This document shows positions 22,781 through 33,070 of a DNA stretch of 64,000 nt, piece after piece. The stretch comes from Hemileia vastatrix (Eukaryota > Basidiomycota > Pucciniomycetes > Pucciniales > Zaghouaniaceae). The position numbers were made by a program, and so were the translations under genes. The stretch is from positions 46,104,673 through 46,168,672 of the forward strand of contig JASXTE010000004.1 of assembly GCA_030280995.1 (NCBI GenBank), read 5' to 3'. A model generated the notes under the pieces. It saw only the letters and a program-made list of their open reading frames with translations. It did no database searches and was not told the DNA's origin. Position 1 is the stretch's first letter, and each line of letters begins with the position of its first letter.

Positions 22781-24042
22781 CTCCACAATGAGGATAAACT
22801 ATGGAACGTTCTTTGTTTTTTTTGAATTTTTTTTTGTTGTTGCAGAGCAACTTTTGTGTTGGAAACTTTTTGTTAGAAGGTACCGATGGGTAGGGCTTCT
22901 ATATTTGATCTTGGAAAGTGTAGGGGTGACTGATGGGCTGGCTACTTTATCAACAGTTACCCCAGATTGTCTGTTTCCAACCCTTTCTCTTAATTTGGTT
23001 GAACCCTAGTATTGGTTTCTTTTCACAGGCTTTAGTCCTCTATGACTTTAAACTGGAATTTCCTCTGGTTTTCATGTGCTAGTCTTTTCACTCTTATTGG
23101 TTTTAGTTTTTTTTGTGTTGGATGTTGTGTTTTTGTTAGAATGTACCCAGGGGGGCTTCTAGATTTTATTTTGGCAAGTGTGGGGGTAACTGATGAGCTG
23201 GCTGCTCTGCAGAACAGTTACCCCTGAATGTCTGTTTCAAGTCTTTTGTTTTTCTTAGTTGAATTCTAGTTCTGTTGTCTATTATTCAGGTTTCAAGTCC
23301 ACTATGACTTTAAACTAGTTTGGGACTGGCTTCTTTATCTTTGGTTCTTTCAGATTGGTGGTGGATCACTGGTGGTATCACATCATTTTTACTTATTGGA
23401 GGGAGCCCACCCAGTGATCTTTTCTTTGGACCAGACTTTCTCTTATTGGACCATCTATGGAGCTGGACTGTCTTTGATTTTGCAGTTATGTTTTTTCTAG
23501 ATAGCAGTTTTAGATTTTTTTCTTTTTCTCTTAATTTTTTCTTTTAATTTTTTTATTGGGGTTTTTAAAATTATAAAATCAAAAATTTAGTGTTTTACCG
23601 CATCAGGGTCACCTGGATGTGGGCAATTATTGGTGAAGAAAGGCTCATCAATTGGCCGGGAAATGCTATTTTCTTTTTTATTTATTATTTATTTCATGTG
23701 TTTCTGTGCTTCATCATTTTTATTATCTTCTGAATTTCTAAATTTTTTGAATTTTGTTTTCTGTTAATCATTTAAAAGATTTAATTGTGTATCCACATCA
23801 AGGTGCACTTGGATGTGGGTAAGTTATCAGATGATCAGCTTATCAATTGGCTTTGGGATACCATTTGTATTATTTTTTATATTTTATTTTATTTCATTTA
23901 TGTTATTTCATTTTATTTCATTTATTAATTTTTAAATTTTAGTATATTAGTAGATAAAAAATAAATAAAAAATAAAAATTCTGAAGTTATTTTTATTAAT
24001 TGTTTTATATTATTATTATGTTTCTAATCTTTTTTCAAAAGC
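22781..24042 (+). other. C1 spacer between pol and antisense genes
   Basis: Non-coding and structured. Stem-loop repeats at 22880-22963 and 23143-23224 (in the second, GGGTAACTG at 23184-23192 pairs with CAGTTACCC at 23215-23223). Two AGTC...GACTTTAAACT motifs (near 23030 and 23297). A second repeat type (GGATGTGGG...GATACC-like) lies at about 23595-23670 and 23785-23870. The rest is T-rich. All pieces recur in C0. Confidence 0.65.
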
Positions 24043-25611
24043 TCATTGTCTGGATGATGAAGATTCTGGAGGCTGGTCCGGATTGTGATGACGTTTTTGT
24101 TTTTTGTTGGGATTGTGGGAAGCACTGTGTTCTTTGAAGTGCATCCTGCTGGAGAGATTATAGGGATTGTAATGGTCAGGAATTGGATTAGAGGGAAGTT
24201 CAGAGGAGGAAGAAGAAGAGGCAGGAATGGAGTGCTGGAGGGTGTGCTCAATGATCCTAGACATTTTCCAGTGGTCGTCCAACAGGCACTTTCTCAGGTT
24301 TTTTTCAAAGTCATTCAAAGGTCCATGGAGGGCAAAGGCTTTTAGCATGTTGGAACACATGGTGCTTAGGTGTTTCTTCATGTCTCCATAATCCAGGGTC
24401 AAAGAAGTCTCTAGAGGTTGGCCAACTCCAATAATAGATTCAGGAGGAGGGGTTCCAACTAGAGAAGAAGAATTGGATCAGTAATTATTTTTGTTGAAGA
24501 AATGGGATAATTAATTTGGTACTTACAGATTGGAAGCTCATCAAATTTGTACGCAGATGGAATTTGGATCTCTGACAATTTTGTAATGGCCATAGTGGGT
24601 GGATCAACTAGGGAAAGATATGGATTCTCTTCGTCTCCCTCTGAAAGATTTTGAGAAGGTGAACTAGGAGGCTGATGTTCCTGGGGCCTAGTTGGAGCAG
24701 TGGGATTGTTGTTGTTGTTGTGGTTGTTATTTCTGTTGGATTCAGCTGGAGGAGGTGCTGGTGATGGAGTACCAGGGTTGTTAAAAGATGGAGCAGGAGA
24801 GGGTGATTTGGAAGCAGATTTATCTCTTCTGGATGGAGCTTTTGAAGAGATGGAACTGTCAGAAGAATAGTTGGCTGACAGAGGAGAGGTGTAGTTTCTT
24901 TGTCTTAGTTGGGGACGAAGTTGTTGCTTGGGTGCAGTGTGGGGTGTTCTGGTTTCTTCTTGGGGCTCTCTGGCAGGTCTCCTAGAAGTTTGGGAAAAGT
25001 TGAAGTTATTGGAACTTGGAAGGGTTGGCTGCATTGCTCTGGGAGCAGTGGGAGGTGATTGTTTAGAGTTGGTTTTGTTGATTGATTGAATTTGGCTGTT
25101 TTCTGGTTGTTTTTGGAGATTTTGAGCCGGATTTTTACTGTCCAGTGAGGTGGGCGGGCCGCCTGACATCGACCGGGCCTCCTGGACATGGTCTAGAAGC
25201 CTGGGAGCTGATCTTGAAGCTTTTGGAGCTAATTTGACAGAGATAAAAGCAGTTTCTTGGGAAGCTAAGGCTGGTATTTTGGGAAGAGTTCTGAAGCTGA
25301 GCTTCTGGATCTTCTGAAAGGTTCTGAAGATAAAGAGGAAGAGGAAGGACCAAGCTTTGGGGATCTGGTAGGGGATCTAGAGATGTATTTATGAAAAGGT
25401 GAAGGAAGAGGAATAGGGTGGTTGGCATCTCTGTCACATAATTTCTTTTTGGAATAGCAAGAATCACAAGCCCTTTTGTCGAATTTGGCTTCAGGAGTTT
25501 AAAAATTGAATGTGCAAGGTCTGCACATGTGGATGCAAATTTTGCAGGAAAGTCCTTGGGAGCAGTGAAGCAAGGGAGAGTAGAAGGGTTAACATCAGGA
25601 GATCTAGCCAT
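24043..25611 (-). pseudogene. C1 antisense gene Y: Zn2Cys6-type, spliced, damaged
   Basis: Starts at ATG 25611 (MARSPDV). A one-base indel about 20 codons in and a TAA after CTFNF break it. Read across the indel, the cysteines fall as C-x2-C-x6-C-x15-C-x2-C-x6-C (CKICIHMCRPC, then RACDSCYSKKKLC), a zinc-cluster spacing with a longer middle loop. A long Ser/Pro/Asn-rich region follows. Intron 24459-24526 has a GTAAGT donor and CTCTAG acceptor; splicing keeps the frame into a last exon of 138 codons ending SSSRQ at 24043. Unspliced, the frame stops at the acceptor TAG. The C0 homologue is at 29940-31473. The intron in this strand argues for real antisense transcription. Confidence 0.62.
24459..24526 (-). 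other. Intron of antisense gene Y (C1)
   Basis: 68 nt with 5' GTAAGT and 3' CTCTAG on the minus strand, phase 1. Joining the exons makes a Phe codon and keeps 138 further codons open. In C0 the donor has become GTAATT. Confidence 0.6.
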
Positions 25612-25761
25612 GATCTGTGGTGAGAAAAGATGATGGAAAGGGATAGGAGGAGGCTTTTGTCAGTGATGGGTAGATGATGAAGTGAAGGTGGAAGTTCAGC
25701 AGGTTGGCTGTAGGGGTGGTCTGTATGAAATTAGCTGCATCTATTTTATGCAAAATTCTGC

Positions 25762-26262
25762 CAGTCCATCAAGACTTTAAACTGAAATCTGGTTTCTGCT
25801 AGTCCTCCAAGACTTTAAACTGGCTGGTTTCAAGATTTTATCAAGACTAGTCCATCAAGACTTTAAACTGAACAATGTGTTAGTCCCCCAAGACTTTAAA
25901 CTGAGGGTTGTTGTTGGTTTAGTCCCCCAAGACTTTAAACTGAGGGTTTTGAGTCCCCCAAGACTATAAACTGAGGAAGGAGTTTTTGTTGTTGGAGTTG
26001 GTTTTGAAAGATTGGTGGAGGGTATCCACAGGGGGAGCCTCCGAATTAAGCAAAGGCAAGTTTGGGGGTAATTGATGGGCTGGCAGCTCTGTTTACAATT
26101 ACCCCAGAATGTTAGTTTTTTTCTCTGTGTCTTAATGTGGTTGATCTCTGGTTCTGGGTTTATGATTTAGGTTTTTGAGTCCCCCAAGACTTTAAACTGA
26201 GGGTTTTTGAGTCCCCCAAGACTATAAAATGAGGATGGTCCCCCAAGACTTAAAACTGAGGG
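25762..26262. repeat. Array of AGTC-N6-GACTTTAAACTG motifs (C1)
   Basis: Nine copies of a motif close to AGTCCCCCAAGACTTTAAAC(TGAGG), starting near 25762, 25800, 25848, 25880, 25918, 25949, 26176, 26207 and 26235. Each has an AGTC/GACT inverted repeat. A third stem-loop repeat (26020-26105) interrupts the array. It lies between the antisense genes X and Y. Confidence 0.75.
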
Positions 26263-26320
26263 TTGTTTTGTTGTTACATCCTATAGAGGGTGTGGTCAAT
26301 TTTTCTTTTCTGAATAAAAC

Positions 26321-26960
26321 TCAAGTACTAGTGGAATTACAGAGGGAATCAAGAGATGAAATGAAGTGTTCAGAATTAGCCTTGAACTGGTGAATGAGGT
26401 GTCTTCTGTTCTCAATGTCCAGTGGATCTCTAGCAGGAGTGGATTGAAAGTAGTGAAGCAGAAGTTTTTTCTGTTGAGATGTGTGTTGTTGGAACTTGGC
26501 CTTTATAGTGGTCAAGTGGTTTGGTGTTGGTGGTGCAATGGATCCTACATTGTTATCATCACTATCAGAAGATGGGGGAACTGAGAAGTCATCAGTTTAA
26601 AGTTGAAGGAAGAAATGAAAGTTCTTTACCATCAGATGAACCAGGGATGGTGGAACTAGTTGTTTTATGGGTTGTGGCACTTTTCTGGGAAGGGTGAAGC
26701 TTTTTGATTAATCTGGGTATAAGGATGGATGGCCTAGATCTTTTGGTGCTGGCAGAAGATGGACCAGGTTGAGGTGGAGGTGAATCTGTTGCAGACGATA
26801 GTGGACCAGGTCTGTGGCAGGTCCTCTTTCTAGATTGGCAGACATTGCAGGAAGTTCTGTATGGATGGACAGGTGGTGTCATGGTGCAGATTAAATTATT
26901 GTTGATGCAGTATTGGCAAGGACCCATTTCAGAGGCAGAATTGGGAAGAAGATTGAACAT
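26321..26960 (-). pseudogene. C1 antisense gene X: Zn2Cys6 cluster protein
   Basis: ATG 26960 (MFNLLPNS) lies 48 bp from the start of the 3' LTR and reads away from it. Cysteines 15, 18, 25, 38, 41 and 48 give C-x2-C-x6-C-x12-C-x2-C-x6-C, exactly the spacing in element A. A Ser/Pro-rich linker with KRSRPS follows. Compared with C0, a short deletion near 26597 (PSTLN) shifts the frame; the C-terminal part continues at 26515-26321 (TTIKAKFQQ...IHQFKANSEHF). C0 retains the whole frame. Zinc binding and DNA binding are inferred from the motif. Confidence 0.68.
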
Positions 26961-27008
26961 GGTGGTTGGATGAAGAAAGAATGTGGACATTCTCAATTGG
27001 AGTTAGGA

Positions 27009-28098
27009 TGTGGCTTCCAACATTGGCAGGGGCCTTTGTTGTGTGATTTGGCGCTGTTTGTGCATGTCTTAATTGACATCTGTTAAGGATTTGGTATTTT
27101 TCTGGTATTATTCCGTGGATATTGGGTCTGCAGGTATGTGGGTACTATCATTGGATAGCACTGGTTTTTCTCTATATTTTATGTCTTGTAGATATTTTTC
27201 ATATTCTGAGTTTTAAGGGGTCATTTCCTCATTTTTCATATAAAAAAGATTTCTGTTTAATTTTGTTTTAGTGTTTTACGGGCTAACCTTAAGTCTTAGG
27301 TTTAAGTGCTTAGTACCATTGGATAGAGCTAATTTTTCTCTATATTTCATGTCACAATGTTGTTATAGTGAAATTCCGTGTTTTAAAGGTTTTGGTAGTT
27401 GTAGCTAATTTTTCTAAGTAGATTAGTTGTTTTTATTGGTTTTCTGTCTTCAGGGAGGCGGGGCCGCTTCAGGCGGCTCCTCCGACGTTGGGTGGCCCGC
27501 CCGCCTCTGTTTTGGAAGGTTGGGGAGCGCTTCAGGAGGGTTTTTTATTCAATTTGGTGGGTACAGGCGCCAGATTGGTGGGTGTGCATGGGCTCTTAGT
27601 TAGTGGTCTGTGTGTACATAATGAATAAGACAGTTTGGGGCAACCTTAATCATCATACAACCATCCGGAGGTGATATCGTTGTTCCTCACTCAGTTTTCA
27701 CTGTTTTCTGGCCACAATTGGCTGTGTTTGTTGCAATTAAGTTCTTCATTTAACTTAACTTTGTCAACTGTTTTCTCTGTTATAGTCTTGCAAGCTATAG
27801 CAAGTATTATTGCTGTCTCTGGTGTGGATTTGCAGCCTACATCAAGTATCTTTGCTGTCTCTGGTGTGGACATTGTTCTACATTTCAGTTCTTTTGTCTG
27901 GTAGTCTATCTGGTGACTACTTTCTTGGCTCATCAAGCAGTCAAGTGTGTTAAAAAGGGGCTTTATCAAAACAGGAACCAACTTACTTTAGCAAGTAAAT
28001 CTCACTCTATTTTTCTAAAGGGGAAAGGGATTTTCTCTCTGGTTTTTCTCCAACTCCCTTGGTCAAGGCCTATAGCTAGTACTATAGGATTGTCTACA
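27009..28098 (+). repeat. C1 3' LTR
   Basis: TGTGGCTTCC...GGATTGTCTACA, 1090 bp, homologous to 15140-16212 with many scattered differences. Followed by CCGG (28099-28102), the second copy of the target duplication. In antisense it is the likely promoter source for gene X. The upstream polypurine tract is decayed (ggagttagga) compared with C0. Confidence 0.92.
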
Positions 28099-28247
28099 CC
28101 GGATTTTTTTTTCTTTGAATTTTGTGTCTATGGTTGTGTAAGATAGAAGTTTTAGATTATTTTATTTTTTCTCTTTTTCTCTTTTTCTCTTTTAATTTTT
28201 TATGGGGGTTATTAGGATATAAAGATGGAAAAATCAGAAAATTATAT

Positions 28248-29392
28248 TAGGGGGTGTCAGTTCTGGTAAATCCCCACTTAACTTAAGTGCGGATTTCAAA
28301 CCAAATCATCACTTACAAATTAGCACTTAAATTTTTCAAAAAAGTCACTTAGCTCAAAAAAGGGTGTCAGTTATGACCTCAAATCAGCACTTTTTTCCCA
28401 TTTTTTTTCACAACGACATGTTGGCCACAACATCCCTTTCTTACCCCATCCGTGTCACATGTGACACACTGACCTTCCTCGCTCCCTACCCATCAATCCT
28501 TGGCACACACCCCTTCCTAAAATTTTCAACATTATATTACAGTATACTTGTCGAATGAGTTGTTGCCTCAACAGCAACAATAACTTTTTCCCCTTTCCAG
28601 CCCCCAATCAACAATCTTTAGTAAAGTGCACATTGGCCACAGTCCCCTTAATACCGACTCTCACCCAAATCAACGTCGCTTACACTGTCATGTGCCACTT
28701 ATGCTCAACTAACTTCCGCAAAACGTTGTAAAATATCTTCTTCCTGTGTGCTCAATTACTCCCTTTTTATCTCCCACTCAAAAAACAAGCTTTCATCCAC
28801 AAAATACCATTCCACCATGAAAATATTTTGTCTCTTTTCCCCATTTCAAAATTTGTTGCACATTTTCTCATAGAGTCCAATAGGTTCCAAAATGTTTCTA
28901 CTTACTTTAATCTCGGAACCATTGTACAGTGTCCGAAAATAACTTTTTGGCACATTGTGTTTCTTATGTCAATTTCATAAAAATCAATATTTCACATCGT
29001 AGCCACTAGAGAAGGTTACTGCGGAACTGGAGATTTAGAATATAACACAAAAATACAAAAATGATTGGTAGCTTATTCATAATTTGAGATTATCCAAGGA
29101 TTGATGAGATTAAGATGAAGAAGAGGATTGGGAAGATGGAAGAGAGGAGAGGGAGGAAGATAGAGATGATGATGAGAATGACAAGTATCAGTGAAATGGG
29201 ACTTTATGGTGAAATCAGCACTTTTGGTTGAGAAAGTGCGGATTTGAGTGGAATAGGTGACTTTTTACACTTTTGAAATCCACCAGTATTGGGGCTAGTG
29301 TGTTTTGGAAATACGCACTTAGATAAGTGCGGATTTGGTCAAATTTAAGTGCGGATTTGTAAGTTCAGATTTGCCAGAACTGACACCCCCTA
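28248..29392. mobile_element. Non-autonomous TIR DNA transposon (MITE-like), 1145 bp
   Basis: Terminal inverted repeats TAGGGGGTGTCAGTTCTGG, about 25 bp with one mismatch, flanked by TTATAT at 28242-28247 and 29393-29398 (alternatively a TATTA or TA duplication, since the terminal TA is ambiguous). Subterminal AAGTGCGGATTT words occur at both ends (near 28288, 29235, 29328 and 29347). No transposase gene is seen. The flanks rejoin the C0 spacer as judged against C1 23570-23600. The superfamily is uncertain. Confidence 0.82.
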
Positions 29393-29398
29393 TTATAT

Positions 29399-29939
29399 GG
29401 TGTCACCACATCAGGGTCATCTGGATGTGGGCAAGCATTGGTGGGGAAAGGCTCATCAATTGGCCATGAAATGCTATTTTCATTTTTTATCTTTATCTCA
29501 TTTTTTATTATTTACTTTAATTTCTATTCATCTCATCATATCTTTATTGATATTGTTTTTCTTAATTTATTTTTATTTCAATTAATTTAAAAATTATTTT
29601 ATGGTGTATCCACATCAAGGTGCACTTGGATGTGGGTAAGGTATCAGGGGGCCAGCTCATTAATTGGCTGGGGGATACCATTTGTAATTATTATTTATTT
29701 AATCTTATTATTATTCATTTCATTCTAATTAATCACCGCTCATATTTTTTTGGGAAATTTTGTTTTATAATTTTCAATTTTTATAGTATGTCAGTAGTTT
29801 AAGTAATACTCAGTAAAATTAAATATAAAATAAAATAAAAATAAAAATAGAACAAATTTTATATACATATATATCTGCTAATTATTATTGTTCTATCTAT
29901 TTAGTGAGTTATTAATTTCTTTTTTTGTTTAATGTTGGG
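29399..29939 (+). other. C0 spacer with GGATGTGGG repeats
   Basis: Homologous to C1 23595-24020. Two related structured repeats at about 29405-29475 and 29605-29690; the second holds GGTATC...GATACC and CCAGC...GCTGG nested complementarity. The remainder is AT-rich and non-coding. Confidence 0.55.
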
Positions 29940-31473
29940 AAGAAGAAGCATCCGGCGGTTGGTTGGGATTATGTTGGTGTTTTTGCTTTTTTTTGGGATT
30001 GGAGGAAGAACTGTGTTCTTTGTGGTGTAGGCGGCTGGAAAGAGTATATGTATTGTAATGGTCAGGAACTGGATTGGATGGTAATTTTTAGGTAAAAGTA
30101 GAAGAGGCTGGGATGGAGTGTTGGAAGGTGTGCTTAATTATTCTATATATCTTCCAGTGGTCATCAAGAAGGTTTTTCCTCAGATTTTTCTCAAATTTAT
30201 TCAATGGACGATGAAGAGAAAAGGCTTTAAGCATGTTTGAACACATCATACCTAGGTGTTGTTTCATATTGGCTTAATCCAGTTTCAATGTGGTTTCTAG
30301 AGGTTGGCCAATCCCAATTGCAGTTTTAGGAGGTGGGGTTGCAACTAAACAGAAGAATTGTTTCAGTAATTGTTGTCTGTTGAAGAAATTGGATTAATAT
30401 ATTTGGTAATTACAGATTGGAAGCTCATCAAATTTGTAAGAGGCTGGAATCTGGACTATTGAAGTATTTTGAATGGATGTAGTACGAGGATCAACCAGAT
30501 GGACGTATGGATTTCATGGTCATCCTCTAAATGGTGTTGAGAATATGAATTAGAAGAAGGATGTTCCTGTGGTCTAGTTGGAGCAGCCAGTCTGTTGTTG
30601 TTGTTGATATTGTTGCTTGGCTCAGTTTGGTTGGATACTGGTGGTGGAGTACCATGTTGGTTGTAGGATGGACCTGGAGAAGGTGGCCTGAAAGCTGATT
30701 GGGATCTTCTAGATGAAGATCTGGAAGAAATGGAACTTTCAGATTAGTAATTGGCTAGCAGAGGAGAGGTGTAGTTAATTCTTCTTGTTTGAGAGGGAGA
30801 TTTTTGTCTGGGAGCAGTGTTTGGTGCTCTTGTGTCTTCTTGAGGTCCTCTGGCAGGTCTTCTAGAAGTTTTGGAACTTTTGGCATTTTTTGATGAATAA
30901 ATTGTTGTGTTCATTTCTCTGGGAGCACTAGGAGGTTGATGTGTGGTGTTATTGGTGTTTTCTGGCGGAATTTAGTTGTTTTCCAGCTGATTTTGAAGGT
31001 TTTGAGTCTGATTTTTGCTTCCTAGCATGGTGGGTAGGCTTCCTGGACATGGTCTAGAAGCCTGGGAACTGATTTTGAAGCTGTTTTAGCTGAAGTTTCT
31101 GAGATATAGGCTGTTTCTTGAGATGATAAAGCAGGTCTTTTGGAGAGTGTTTTAGGGATAGAGCGGTGTGATCTTCTGGATTGAGCTGAAAATAAAGAAG
31201 AGTAAGCAGGACCAAGTTCTGGGAACCTGGTAGGAGATCTAGAGATGTATTTGTGTGAAGGTGAAGGTGGTGGTATAGGATAATTGGGGTCTCTGTCACA
31301 CATTTTATTTTGGAGTTGCAAGAATCACAGGCCCTGTTATAGAGTTTGGCTTCAGGAGTTGGAAGAGCAAAAGCGCAAGGTCTGCACATGTGGATACACT
31401 GTTTGCAAGCACAGCCCTTGGGAGCAGTGAAACAAGGAAGGTCTGATGGGTCAAAATCTGGAGATCCAGCCAT
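29940..31473 (-). pseudogene. C0 antisense gene Y: Zn2Cys6-type
   Basis: ATG 31473 (MAGSPDFDPS). The open frame gives cysteines at 23, 26, 33, 49 and 52 plus one 6 residues on after a one-base correction (CKQCIHMCRPC then RACDSCNSK), i.e. C-x2-C-x6-C-x15-C-x2-C-x6-C, with extra Cys14, 21 and 30. A frame change near 31312 follows, and the Ser/Pro-rich middle and last exon are recognisable by homology to C1 but carry stops. The intron donor has mutated to GTAATT near 30413. It was probably an active gene in the ancestor; this copy is decayed. Confidence 0.58.
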
Positions 31474-31625
31474 GATCTGTGATGAGACAACAATGAAGAG
31501 AAAAGAGATAAATGAAAATTTTTTATCAGTGATGGGTAGATGGTGAACAGAAAGTGGAAGTTCAGTAGGTTGGTTGCGGAGCATTGTGCATGGAATTGGC
31601 TCTTTCTTTTTATGCAAAGTGTGGA

Positions 31626-32060
31626 AAGTCTGTCATGACTCTAGACTGAACACTGTGGGAAGTCTTTCAAGACTTTAAAATGAACACTATGTTTAGTCCA
31701 TAAAGACTTTAAACTGAGAAATGGTATAGTCCCCCAAGACTATAAACTGAGGATGGTTTGATGGTTGAGTCCTTCATGACTATAAACTGGTAATATGATT
31801 TTGGTGTGACTCTGTCAGAGGGCATCCGAAGAAGGAGTCTTTGAATTTAGTTAAGGCATGTGTGAGGGTAACTGATGAGCTGGCTGCTCTTTAGAACAGT
31901 TACCCAAGAATTTTAGTTTGTTTTTATAGTCTTTAATGGTTTTATCTCTGGTTCAGTCTTAACAATTTAGGTTTTGAGTCCCCCAAGACTAGAAAATGAG
32001 GGCTGTTAGTCCCCCAAGACTTTAAACTGAGGATGAGTCCCCCAAGACTGTAAACGGAGG
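31626..32060. repeat. Array of AGTC...GACTTTAAACTG motifs (C0)
   Basis: Eight degenerate copies (near 31626, 31660, 31692, 31725, 31766, 31976, 32007 and 32034) and a stem-loop repeat at 31818-31905, in the same order as in C1. The copies are more diverged than in C1. Confidence 0.7.
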
Positions 32061-32172
32061 AATTTCTTATGATTGGCTACATTCAGGAAGTCTGGAGAGT
32101 GGTCAAGAATTTCATTTCTATGTCAAAAAAAAAGTTCAATCAAAATTCAAGTGGCAGAAGAGAATCAAGAGA

Positions 32173-32775
32173 TTAAACAAAGTTTTCAGCATTAGTCTTG
32201 AACTGGTGGATGAGGTGTTTCCTTTCCTCAAGTTCCTGTTGATTTATAGAAGGAGTGGATTGGAAGTAGCTTAGTAGAAGGTGTTTTTGTTCTGAGGAGT
32301 TTTGTTGGAACTTGGCCTTAATGGTGGGCAAGTGGTTAGGTGTTTGTGGTTCAATAGATCCTACATTCTCATCATCACTGTCATAAGATGGAGGAACTAA
32401 GAAGTCGTCAGTTTTAAAAGTAGAAGGAAGGAATAAAAGTTTTTTAATATCAGATGGACCAAGCATGGCAGAGGTGGTTTCTGTATTGGTTTTGGAACTC
32501 TTATTTGAAGGATTTAGTTTGTTGACTAATCTGGGTGTCAGGATGGATGGTCTGGATCTTTTGGTACTGGTGGAAGATGGACCAGGTTGAGGTGGAGGTG
32601 AAGCAGTTGAAGATGATAATCGTCCAGGTCTAAAGAAAGTCTTCTTTCTGGATTGGCAGACATCACAGGAGGTTCTGTATAGATGAGCTGGTGTGATGGT
32701 GCAGATTAGATTGTTGTCAATGCAGTATTGGCAAGGGCCCATGTCAGAGGAAGATTTTGAAAGTAAGCTGAACAT
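32173..32775 (-). CDS. C0 antisense gene X: Zn2Cys6-like protein, uninterrupted frame
   Basis: ATG 32775 (MFSLLSKSSS) lies 48 bp from the 3' LTR start at 32824; 200 codons without interruption. Cysteines 15, 18, 25, 37 and 40 are present, but the sixth ligand position is Phe (RKKTFF), so the cluster is probably not functional. A Ser/Pro-rich linker with KRSRPS, a region with SYDSDDENVG, and a C-terminal helix-like segment (KHLIHQFKTNAENF) follow, all shared with C1. The frame extends upstream into the LTR but that part is not conserved. It is odd that the older copy has the better preserved frame. Confidence 0.6.
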   Translation of the reverse strand: MFSLLSKSSSDMGPCQYCIDNNLICTITPAHLYRTSCDVCQSRKKTFFRPGRLSSSTASPPPQPGPSSTSTKRSRPSILTPRLVNKLNPSNKSSKTNTETTSAMLGPSDIKKLLFLPSTFKTDDFLVPPSYDSDDENVGSIEPQTPNHLPTIKAKFQQNSSEQKHLLLSYFQSTPSINQQELEERKHLIHQFKTNAENFV

Positions 32776-32813
32776 GGTGGATGTGATGGAGGAGAATGTG
32801 GAAATTCTCAATT

Positions 32814-32823
32814 GGAGGGAGGA
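32814..32823 (+). promoter_or_regulatory. C0 polypurine tract
   Basis: GGAGGGAGGA directly before the TGTGGTCTTCC start of the 3' LTR, the expected plus-strand primer. Confidence 0.7.
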
Positions 32824-33069
32824 TGTGGTCTTCCAACATTGGTAAAGGTCTTTGCATGTCTGTTTGGCACTGTTTTTGTATGTCTTAATTGGCATTGGTC
32901 ACATAATTTTGTGTTATTTTGGTTTTATTCAGTGAATATTGGGACTATGAGTATGTGAATACTATCATCGGATAGCCCCGGATTTTCTCTATATTTTATG
33001 TCATGTTGACAATTTTCATATTCTAAGGTTTAAGGGGTCATTTCCTCATTTTTCATTTTAAAAGATAGC
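32824..33069 (+). repeat. C0 3' LTR, truncated
   Basis: The first ~246 bp of the C LTR; homology stops just after the TATA-like region (AAAAGAT) where the T1 terminal sequence begins at 33071. The rest of this LTR is not in the window. Confidence 0.82.
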
Positions 33070-33070
33070 T

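Larger units (their letters stand above)
15140..28098 (+). mobile_element. Element C1: complete C-family Ty3/Gypsy retrotransposon
   Basis: 12,959 bp, flanked by CCGG at 15136-15139 and 28099-28102. Order: 5' LTR, Lys-type PBS, gag-pro, UAAUG overlap, pol, structured spacer, antisense genes Y and X, 3' LTR. The LTRs differ at many sites and in length (1073 and 1090 bp), so C1 is clearly older than element A. It inserted into the spacer of C0. Coding frames are inactivated by stops and a few single-base deletions. Confidence 0.93.
28099..33070 (+). mobile_element. Element C0, right part
   Basis: Continuation of C0 after the C1 insertion: spacer, antisense Y, AGTC array, antisense X, polypurine tract and truncated 3' LTR. 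Homologous to 23477-27250 of C1. Interrupted by a TIR element at 28248-29392 and cut at 33070 by the T1 end. Confidence 0.85.
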
